Under the pieces are notes generated by a model that searched no databases, was not told the DNA's origin, and worked only from the letters and a program-made list of their open reading frames with translations. From contig NWBN01000032.1 of assembly GCA_002633315.1 (NCBI GenBank), positions 4,050 through 68,049 of the forward strand: DNA of 64,000 nucleotides, in the 5' to 3' direction. Positions 45,031 to 52,320 of the stretch are shown here, one piece after another. This DNA is from Bacteroidales bacterium Phil6 (lineage in GTDB: Bacteria; Bacteroidota; Bacteroidia; Bacteroidales; F082). Each line of letters begins with the position of its first letter. Position 1 is the stretch's first letter. Made by a program: the position numbers and the translations under genes.

Positions 45031-46958
45031 CTTTTGATATATAATTTATTGTTAATCATTCTGTTATTATATTGTTGCAAACGAAGTTTAAAACATTTGT
45101 CAAGTTGTTGCCACTTGATGTTGTCAGTATCATCATATATGTTATTCTCTAACAACGGGTCTTCAATAATGTTGTATATGGCTTTGATATTGTCTCCATC
45201 GGATTGCATCAGATATTGCCCATCAGAATATTGATAAATGTTGTTAAGATAGCTTATAAATGAAGGTCCTTCTATAGTATCGAATACATTCCTCCCAAAA
45301 CTGAAAATGGAATCATTTAGATTCAAAAGTCCTGCTATGGAGATGTTTATGTCTGCTTGCTGCATTATCTCATTGCTTACAAATGATTTTATATGGCAAG
45401 GATTGTAAAATGCCAATGGTATTCTGTAAATGCAATGGGGGTTTATGTAATTATCATAAAGATGTTCTGGGTTGACATGATCTGCGGTAATGATGAAAAC
45501 AGTACTGTCGAACCATTCTTGCTGTTTTGCAGTTTCAAAAAAGGCTCTCAATGCATCATCGGTATAGCGTACCGTTTTTTCAAAATCTGTTTCTATGGAT
45601 TTGTCTGTGATGTCATAATTTTTCGGCAGTTTGAATGGATGGTGTGACGACAGTGTAAATATGGCAGAAATAAAAGGCTTGCTGAGAGTGTCTAATTGCT
45701 TGACCGTATATTGTAGGAACGGCATATCAAAAATGCCCCATGTGCCGTCAAAATCATTGTCGTTGTTGTATTCGGTTCTTCCGTAATAATAATCGAATCC
45801 GGCGGCTGCCGCTGTGGCATCAAAACTCATGGTTCCGTTGTTGCCTCCATGAAAGAATGCTGAGGAATAACCCTGACGTTTTAGCAAGAATCCTATGCCT
45901 TCTACATGATTGGCTGAATAACGGGAAGATGGATAATCTATTCCTATAAGTGATGGAATCCCGCAAAATATTGATGGCAAGGCTTCTATGGATTTTCTCC
46001 CGTTCGCCATGCCGTCGAAAACCAAACTATTGCTCAATATGCTGTCTAAAAACGGTGTGAGGTTGTTATCCATCTCTTTGTTGTAAAACCCAATAACTTC
46101 CTGTCCAAAACTTTCCAATATGATTATTACGAAATTTGGTCTTATCTCAAAATCTTCTGCAAATCTGTTGCGCATTGGATTCTCATGCTTGGGAGTGTAC
46201 ATGGATTCTATCTCTTCATCTGAGAAGAAAGTAATCTTTTTCAGGATGTTACCTGAATTGCCCTTTATGATGGAAAAGGGTGTGTTTATCACCAATGGCA
46301 CGTTCTCGATACTTGTATGCCGTGCAGCAGCAAGGATATTGATGGGTTTCAACTGGAAACCGCCTCTAATACCAATAACCGAACAGAAAACTAATATTAA
46401 AAAACTAATGCTGTTGCTGATATACCATGTTATATTGTTTATTAAATATGGCTTTTTTAATTGTGTCTTGCGTGTCAATAAAATGATTGATAGGGTAAAT
46501 ATTATGAAAATAAATAACATATACCAAAAGTCAATGGCAAATTGCATAACAAGACTGCCTTGGTTTTCGCCATTATCGGTCATGAAAGTGAATAACTCCG
46601 ATGTCATTCTTTTGTCTATATAACGAAAATATATTACATCGATGAGGTTTAGTCCTACGGCAATGGAATTTCCGATAATATACATTATGTCAACGACTTT
46701 TTTGTAAACTTTGTTATATTTCAGTTTTAATGGTAATCCATAAAATATTATAATGGGGATATTGAATATTACTAAGGTACTTATATCGAATCGTAATCCG
46801 ATAAAAAATAGTCTTAATAATTCTATAAAAGATAAGTTGTTGAAATTTTGGTTGTTAAATATATACAGCAGCCATCGACTGATTGCCAATATCAGCAACA
46901 TTATGCTTAATCTCAAAGCAAAAAGCTTAAACAGAGATACTTCTTTTTTCTTCATCAC
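45027..46958 (-). CDS. LTA synthase-family phosphoglycerol transferase
   Basis: 643 residues. Five N-terminal membrane helices (about residues 1-190) are followed by an extracytoplasmic alkaline-phosphatase-superfamily domain (about 250-590). Visible elements are VIILESFGQE (metal Glu), NGRKSIEALPSIF with the probable nucleophile Ser, FHGGNNGTMSFD, and ITADHVNPEHLYD (metal Asp/His). Relatives transfer glycerol-phosphate from phosphatidylglycerol to polymers or to periplasmic glucans (LtaS, OpgB). A Gram-negative has no classical lipoteichoic acid, so the acceptor here is unknown. First gene of the operon with the lipid kinase and mechanosensitive channel. Confidence 0.92.
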   Translation of the reverse strand: MMKKKEVSLFKLFALRLSIMLLILAISRWLLYIFNNQNFNNLSFIELLRLFFIGLRFDISTLVIFNIPIIIFYGLPLKLKYNKVYKKVVDIMYIIGNSIAVGLNLIDVIYFRYIDKRMTSELFTFMTDNGENQGSLVMQFAIDFWYMLFIFIIFTLSIILLTRKTQLKKPYLINNITWYISNSISFLILVFCSVIGIRGGFQLKPINILAAARHTSIENVPLVINTPFSIIKGNSGNILKKITFFSDEEIESMYTPKHENPMRNRFAEDFEIRPNFVIIILESFGQEVIGFYNKEMDNNLTPFLDSILSNSLVFDGMANGRKSIEALPSIFCGIPSLIGIDYPSSRYSANHVEGIGFLLKRQGYSSAFFHGGNNGTMSFDATAAAAGFDYYYGRTEYNNDNDFDGTWGIFDMPFLQYTVKQLDTLSKPFISAIFTLSSHHPFKLPKNYDITDKSIETDFEKTVRYTDDALRAFFETAKQQEWFDSTVFIITADHVNPEHLYDNYINPHCIYRIPLAFYNPCHIKSFVSNEIMQQADINISIAGLLNLNDSIFSFGRNVFDTIEGPSFISYLNNIYQYSDGQYLMQSDGDNIKAIYNIIEDPLLENNIYDDTDNIKWQQLDKCFKLRLQQYNNRMINNKLYIKR

Positions 46959-46976
46959 AAATTCGAAATTGATTTA

Positions 46977-47007
46977 CAAAAATATAAAAAAGGTTTTACC
47001 AAACAAT
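46977..47007 (-). promoter_or_regulatory. Possible promoter of the LtaS-like operon
   Basis: On the minus strand, TATTTTTG (plus 46977-46984) follows an ATTG (plus 47004-47007) at 19 bases, one base away from the consensus -33 box. Confidence 0.4.
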
Positions 47008-47091
47008 GTCATTTGGGATATTATTGTTGAAAAAAGGTAATTTGCGTTTTGATTTTAATCTGTTTTGAAATAATCGAAGCGATATTATCGT

Positions 47092-47099
47092 TAACTTTG
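47092..47099 (+). promoter_or_regulatory. Likely -7 box for the M23 peptidase gene
   Basis: TAACTTTG, 16 bases before the start codon. The nearest TTTG (47064-47067) is 24 bases away, longer than usual. Confidence 0.45.
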
Positions 47100-47115
47100 C
47101 AAAAAAAAGTTTTTT

Positions 47116-48819
47116 ATGAAATATGTATTGTTGACTTTTTTGTTGTGTGTGATGTTGGTTGTCAATGCTCAGGAAAATAATGAATTTCCACAATATCCGT
47201 CGCCTTTACGCATACCGGTGTATTTGTCGGCTACTTTCGGCGAGTTACGCAGCAATGCTTTTCATGCAGGTGTCGATATTAAAACCGGAGGAGTGGAAGG
47301 GAAGGAGGTTTTTGCTGTCGCCGATGGGTATGTCAGTCGTGTATCAGTGTCGCCATACGGTTATGGCAAGGCAATTTATGTCACACATAACGACGGTTTT
47401 ATGTCTGTTTATGCTCACTTGCAGCGTTTTAATGATGAGATAGGAGAGTATGTGCGAGAAAAACAATATGAAACACAGTCATTTAGACAAAATATTATAT
47501 TGAAAGAAAATGAGATTGTAATAAAAAAAGGTGATTATCTTGGTCGTAGCGGTAATAGCGGCAGTTCCGGAGGTCCTCATCTTCATTATGAGTTGCGTTA
47601 TGCAAAGACAGAGGAACCTGTCAATCCACTTTTTTTTGGTCTTAAAGTGAAAGATGATATCAAACCTGTTTTGTCTTCTTTGGCTGTATATCCTTTGAAT
47701 GATGCATTGGTAAATGGGAGAGATACTGTTTGCTTTTTTGATGTTATGAGAAAAAATGGGAAATTGTCATTGAAAAACGATGTTATTACAGCGCAAGGTA
47801 CCATTGCATTCGGCATCTCTGCATTCGACAGGGCAAATGATACACCCAACAAGAACGGAGTTTACAGCATAGAGCTTTTTGCCGATGACGAACTGCTCTT
47901 TTCTTTTTATGCAGATACTTATTCATACGATGAAACACGTTATATAAACAGTCTTACTGATTATTCCCATTACATAAAAAATAAAGTGTATTATGTGAGA
48001 ACTGAACGTGATCCGTTTAATATATTGAGAATGAGTAGTGAGAAAAATGGATCTATTTATGTCGAAGAAGGTGATATGATAAATATGCATCTTGTGGTGA
48101 AAGATTATCATGGCAATGCTTCAATACTTGATTTTGTGGTTAAAGGCGCAGAATATGAAAAAGTTAAACCCAAACCACAGCCTGATAGAAGTTATTATCG
48201 TGTTTTTGACGGTTGTAAGATGACTGTATCTCTCGATGGCTTTAATGCTGAAATACCCGAAAAATGTTTTTATCGGAATGAATACATAAAAGCCAAACAG
48301 ATTGATTCCATAGGTAATATCGTTTCCGATTATGCTTATCTTATTGGTTCGGAATATATTCCTGTTCATAAATACATCAAGTTGAGACTGCGTCCGAAAA
48401 AAGAATATGTAGGAAATAAGAATCTGTATGTCGTAAAGATTGACAAAACAGGTAAATTCATTCCTTGCGGCGGTGTCATGAAAAATGAAGAGATGCAATG
48501 CTCGGTCAATAGTTTGGGAATATATGCACTGTCCGTCGATACTGTCGCTCCTACATTGCGATTAATTAACTTCGGTGAAAAATGGGACGTCTCCAAACAT
48601 ACATCATTGTATATGGAAATCCTTGATAAAGAATCGGGTATAAAGTCTTATAACATGTACGTAAACGACCATTGGGTGCTTGCTGACTATGATGCAAAAA
48701 AGGATTTTTTGTCCTATAAAATAGACGAATATACCAGGAAAGGTGCTAACAAAATTAAAATTGTTATCACAGACAATGTCGGAAATGAGACTGTTACCGA
48801 GTTGACGGTTCTTCGGTAG
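47116..48819 (+). CDS. M23-family peptidase, secreted
   Basis: 567 residues with a signal peptide (1 to about 18). A LytM-type domain lies near residues 45-175, with zinc ligands H50 and D54 (AFHAGVDIKTG) and H155-L-H157 (GGPHLHYELR). About 390 more residues of beta-rich sequence follow, with no recognised catalytic role. All zinc ligands are present, so it could cleave peptidoglycan cross-bridges. Its last 26 bases overlap the convergent lipoprotein gene. Confidence 0.9.
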   Translation: MKYVLLTFLLCVMLVVNAQENNEFPQYPSPLRIPVYLSATFGELRSNAFHAGVDIKTGGVEGKEVFAVADGYVSRVSVSPYGYGKAIYVTHNDGFMSVYAHLQRFNDEIGEYVREKQYETQSFRQNIILKENEIVIKKGDYLGRSGNSGSSGGPHLHYELRYAKTEEPVNPLFFGLKVKDDIKPVLSSLAVYPLNDALVNGRDTVCFFDVMRKNGKLSLKNDVITAQGTIAFGISAFDRANDTPNKNGVYSIELFADDELLFSFYADTYSYDETRYINSLTDYSHYIKNKVYYVRTERDPFNILRMSSEKNGSIYVEEGDMINMHLVVKDYHGNASILDFVVKGAEYEKVKPKPQPDRSYYRVFDGCKMTVSLDGFNAEIPEKCFYRNEYIKAKQIDSIGNIVSDYAYLIGSEYIPVHKYIKLRLRPKKEYVGNKNLYVVKIDKTGKFIPCGGVMKNEEMQCSVNSLGIYALSVDTVAPTLRLINFGEKWDVSKHTSLYMEILDKESGIKSYNMYVNDHWVLADYDAKKDFLSYKIDEYTRKGANKIKIVITDNVGNETVTELTVLR

Positions 48820-50260
48820 GAACATATTGATAAGCTCCTGCATCAGGAGAATTGCCTCTTGATATGCCGTCAAGATCCAATTGCAGCATTCCGGTGGAAT
48901 ACAAAGGATTGCCAAGTCCGATAGCCGGTGATAATGTGTCTAAATGATAGTCGTAATTTTCGTAGTCCAGAATTTTGGGGTCTTTGTTCAACAGACAATT
49001 GTTGAAGACATTGCTTTTCCATTGTGTTCTGACAAGACTGTTGTTGAAAGTATATATGCTGTCTGTTCCCGGATAAAAATCAGTATTGAATTCCTCTTCC
49101 TTGCTGCCGTACATTATGCTGTTGTTCATTTTCATCTCGAATCCGTATGCATACAGATTCCCGGTCATGGGATCTGTATAAATATTTGATAGATAGACAT
49201 TGGGGGTAGTTCTTGTGGAGGCATTCCAATAGTTCAGGAAAGATCCGTGTGTAAATTCATACCAGCCTCCGCCTGTCAATGCCAAGCCGTAATTTCCACA
49301 ATTCGCCACAACGATATTGGAGGCACTGATATGATAATTATGGCTGTAAATACCCATGCCGGTATGATTGGTTATGATGGTGTTGGTGATTGTCAAAGGC
49401 GCTTTGTTGTCTTTAAGAAAACGTTCAGCCTGTATGCCGATGAAACCGTTCTTTATTATGGCGTAGTTGATATAATGACCGCCGCCTTCTCTTGCCTCCA
49501 TGAGCCAGATCCTGTCCCATTGTCCGGCTTTGTCCTGATAGAAAGACTCCAATCTGTCACCCTGAAATACTACAGGATTGTCAATGGTGCCGTTTACTAT
49601 AAGTTGTCCTTCGCTCCAAGCCCACAACCCGCTGCCGTCATGAAAATATACTCTCGTCCCGGGTTCGATGACAAGTGTTCCGTATGAATTGATAAGTGCA
49701 TGACCGTAAACGACATACGGCTTCTCAGCTGTCCAATATGCAGTTTCAAGACTGTCAGCTACAACTTTGTACTTGGGAAATCCTTGAAGTGTCCTGTCGG
49801 CAATGATATAATGGGCATCCTGTCCGTATGCCGTGAGATGTACAGTATCGATATTGCCATTTGTGTTGAAAACCAAAAAATCTTCAATGAAAAGAGGATT
49901 GTTCTGATTGACAGGGTCAATGGTTACTTTGATGAAAATATATAAACTGTCACCGGCATATATCTCCTTGTCAAAGAAACTTGTACCGGGTTCTCCGTCA
50001 ACATTAATGCTGAAAAATGATGAACTGCCATTCCCAAGTTTTATGGAATTGATTTTGATGTTTTCTTTATTATTGTTATAAACCATCAATTGTCTCGTAG
50101 AAGACCCTAATGTTGTAAATACAGTGTCGAATGATATTGTATCGGTTGACAAGTTTATTCTCAAGGCACTGTTCTCACTGAATGATAATTCTTTTCTACA
50201 AGAACTTATTCCAATGGCAATTATAAACATTGCTAATAATATCCTGAAACGTACTGTCAT
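48794..50260 (-). CDS. Right-handed beta-helix lipoprotein
   Basis: 488 residues with lipobox ISSC (Cys 21). An immunoglobulin-like N-terminal part (about 35-150, SFDTVFTTLGSSTRQLMVY) is followed by a parallel beta-helix (about 180-450, INSYGTLVIEPGTRVYF) and a C-terminal segment typical of choice-of-anchor beta-helix proteins (DLDGISRGNSPDAGAYQ). Probably an outer-membrane surface or periplasmic lipoprotein of unknown ligand. It follows the thioredoxin-like and smpB genes in the same direction. Its 3' end overlaps the M23 peptidase gene by 26 bases. Confidence 0.85.
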   Translation of the reverse strand: MTVRFRILLAMFIIAIGISSCRKELSFSENSALRINLSTDTISFDTVFTTLGSSTRQLMVYNNNKENIKINSIKLGNGSSSFFSINVDGEPGTSFFDKEIYAGDSLYIFIKVTIDPVNQNNPLFIEDFLVFNTNGNIDTVHLTAYGQDAHYIIADRTLQGFPKYKVVADSLETAYWTAEKPYVVYGHALINSYGTLVIEPGTRVYFHDGSGLWAWSEGQLIVNGTIDNPVVFQGDRLESFYQDKAGQWDRIWLMEAREGGGHYINYAIIKNGFIGIQAERFLKDNKAPLTITNTIITNHTGMGIYSHNYHISASNIVVANCGNYGLALTGGGWYEFTHGSFLNYWNASTRTTPNVYLSNIYTDPMTGNLYAYGFEMKMNNSIMYGSKEEEFNTDFYPGTDSIYTFNNSLVRTQWKSNVFNNCLLNKDPKILDYENYDYHLDTLSPAIGLGNPLYSTGMLQLDLDGISRGNSPDAGAYQYVPTEEPSTR

Positions 50261-50288
50261 GTATCTTATTTATAAGATTACGGGATAC

Positions 50289-50822
50289 TTATTGTTTTAT
50301 TGTATCCGTATTTTTATTTTTGAACTCTTCGAAAGGCATTGAAAGGAATGAATCTGAGCCAATAAACTCCAATATTGTGATAAATTCAGGGGCTTTCACG
50401 TAACCAGGCAATATGGTTATCAGTTTTTCTTCTTCATTCATGAAAACGTAAGATGGATACGACATCTTGCCCTGTAAAAGTGATGATGCAAGCTGGTGTG
50501 CACCTCTACGTCCTTGAGGAATGAACTTGAATGTATATCCGTTGTATTCAATAGGTTCCTGTTGTTCAGCGTTAAGTTTTACGGGATAAAAATTTTCGTT
50601 CATATATTCCACGACTTCAGAATCCGTAAATGTGGTCTGATCCATCTTGGTACACCATCCGCACCAGTCTGTATATACGTCTATGAAAATCTTTTTTGGA
50701 TTTGCCTTGTTGAGTTCTATAGCCTCTTCAAATGTCAGCCAATTGATTTTCTGAGCATTGACATTAAATGGTAAAATTATACACATTAATGTTAATATTG
50801 ACAATATTTTATTCATAATCAA
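50289..50822 (-). CDS. Thioredoxin-like periplasmic protein
   Basis: 177 residues with a signal peptide (about 1-23, ending NVNAQ), then a thioredoxin fold with the redox motif C54-G-W-C57 in [12 protein letters not shown] and the cis-Pro region MSYPSYVFM. Probably a periplasmic thiol-disulfide oxidoreductase. Its start overlaps the end of smpB by four bases. Confidence 0.88.
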   Translation of the reverse strand: MIMNKILSILTLMCIILPFNVNAQKINWLTFEEAIELNKANPKKIFIDVYTDWCGWCTKMDQTTFTDSEVVEYMNENFYPVKLNAEQQEPIEYNGYTFKFIPQGRRGAHQLASSLLQGKMSYPSYVFMNEEEKLITILPGYVKAPEFITILEFIGSDSFLSMPFEEFKNKNTDTIKQ

Positions 50823-51289
50823 TTATATTTATAACGTATTTTTTCTATTTCCTTTTTATTGTCTTTATCTTTCAATGACTCTCTTTTGTCATAAAAATGC
50901 TTTCCTTTTGCCAAAGCTATATCCAATTTGGCAAGACCATTGTCATTGATAAACAGATCTATGGGTATTATAGTATAACCTTTCTCATTGGCTTTGGCTT
51001 TCAGTTTGCGCAGTTCTCTTTGAGTAAGAAGCAGTTTTCTGTCTCTTTTCGGGAAATGGTTATTGTATGTACCATAAGAATATTCTGCTATGTGCATGCC
51101 GATGACATATAATTCATCTTTTATAAAGGTACAATATGCATCAGTAATGTTGGCTTTTCCCGCTCTGATACTTTTAATCTCTGTTCCTGTCAACACAATA
51201 CCGGCAACGAGTCTGTCTATGAGGAAATACTCGAACGAAGCTCGTTTGTTTTTTATGTGAATATTCGGTTGTGTCTTATTCTTACTCAT
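50819..51289 (-). CDS. smpB: SsrA-binding protein SmpB
   Basis: A 156-residue RNA-binding protein that escorts tmRNA to stalled ribosomes. Conserved blocks: [20 protein letters not shown] at the start, [16 protein letters not shown], and the C-terminal [15 protein letters not shown] with a basic tail ending in KIRYKYN. The length is normal. No ssrA (tmRNA) gene was found nearby. Confidence 0.97.
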   Translation of the reverse strand: MSKNKTQPNIHIKNKRASFEYFLIDRLVAGIVLTGTEIKSIRAGKANITDAYCTFIKDELYVIGMHIAEYSYGTYNNHFPKRDRKLLLTQRELRKLKAKANEKGYTIIPIDLFINDNGLAKLDIALAKGKHFYDKRESLKDKDNKKEIEKIRYKYN

Positions 51290-51303
51290 GATAAACTGTT
51301 TAA

Positions 51304-51329
51304 AAGCCGTGTTTTATATTTCACGGCTT
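51304..51329 (-). terminator. Terminator after the SPFH gene
   Basis: An 8 bp stem (51304-51311 with 51322-51329) is followed on the minus strand by a short T-run. It separates the SPFH gene from smpB. Confidence 0.55.
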
Positions 51330-51340
51330 CGTTGTGTGTT

Positions 51341-52186
51341 TTATTTTATATCTCCTAAAATCAACGGCATGCCGTCATTGCTGTTTCCTATGATTACAAT
51401 TTTTGCATTAGGTGATTCAGCAAGTTTTAATGTGGCTTCTATGCCTTTGTCACGTAATATCTTGTCGTTGATACTTGCACTTACTATATTGTTGGCTGCA
51501 GCTTTTCCTTCAGCCTCAACACGCTGGCGTTCAGCCTCTTGAGCGGCTTTATCTAACTTGAATTCGTATTCTAAAGCCTCCTGTTCCTGTTTCAACTTGC
51601 TTTCGATAGCTGATTTTATAGTAGTAGGCAAGGTAACGGAACGTATAAGAACCTGATTCAACTGAACGTATTTTTCGTCCAAAAGTTTTTTTGTCTCTAC
51701 AAAGATTTCTTCCTGTATGGCGTCACGTTTGGTGGAATATATCTGTTCCGGTGTATAACGTCCTACTACACTTCTTGCTGCTGAACGCATGGATGGAACA
51801 ACGACTCTAGACAGATAATCTGTTCCTATTTTGGCATGTAATACTCCAAGATCTTCCCACTGCGGCTGATACCATGTCGAAAATTCTATCTTGATTTCCA
51901 ATCCATTGGATGATAACGCACTCATCTCTTCGGATATCTCCTGTTGTCTTGTCTCATAAATGTACATGGTGTTCCATGGTGCTTTGAAATGGAATCCCTC
52001 TTCGTATGTACGGCTCGTGTCAACACCACCGCCAAATAATCTGAACAACACTCCTCCGTGTCCGGCCGGTATTGTTACCGTGATGCGGCTCCAAAAGATA
52101 ATTAACAATAATATAACTCCTGCAATAATAATGACAGGAGTGTATTTCTTTAACGGATTTTCCTGATTTTGCTGTTGATATTGCAT
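51341..52186 (-). CDS. Prohibitin/SPFH-family membrane protein
   Basis: 281 residues from the preferred start at 52186 (MQYQQQNQENP). An upstream in-frame ATG at 52240 is possible but less likely. One membrane segment lies near residues 17-35 (VIIIAGVILLLIIFWS), followed by the SPFH domain (TIPAGHGGVLFRLFGGG through about 200) and a helical coiled-coil (LEYEFKLDKAAQEAERQRVE). Prohibitin homologues form large membrane-attached rings that modulate proteases such as FtsH. Divergent from the M49 gene. Confidence 0.9.
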   Translation of the reverse strand: MQYQQQNQENPLKKYTPVIIIAGVILLLIIFWSRITVTIPAGHGGVLFRLFGGGVDTSRTYEEGFHFKAPWNTMYIYETRQQEISEEMSALSSNGLEIKIEFSTWYQPQWEDLGVLHAKIGTDYLSRVVVPSMRSAARSVVGRYTPEQIYSTKRDAIQEEIFVETKKLLDEKYVQLNQVLIRSVTLPTTIKSAIESKLKQEQEALEYEFKLDKAAQEAERQRVEAEGKAAANNIVSASINDKILRDKGIEATLKLAESPNAKIVIIGNSNDGMPLILGDIK

Positions 52187-52289
52187 ATTTTTGTCTCGTT
52201 GTTGGTTAATAATTGTTTTCTCTGTTCTTTCAAAGTACAAAAATACTAATCTTTTTTCAAATATGCGTAAAAACTTTAATATTTCTAAC

Positions 52290-52297
52290 TATTTTTG
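52290..52297 (+). promoter_or_regulatory. Likely -7 box for the DPP III-nicotinamidase gene
   Basis: TATTTTTG fits the -7 consensus, 24 bases before the preferred start codon at 52321. No -33 box is clear. Confidence 0.4.
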
Positions 52298-52320
52298 CAA
52301 TCTGTAACAACATTAAAAAA

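Noticed and set aside
52213-52320. Upstream extension of the DPP III-nicotinamidase frame
   Set aside because: ATG 52321 starts a standard lipoprotein signal ending LTAC. The extension would bury it and would cover the -7 box at 52290-52297.
50819-52320. tmRNA (ssrA) gene near smpB
   Set aside because: The gaps around smpB are too short for a tmRNA, and I saw no tRNA-like ends.
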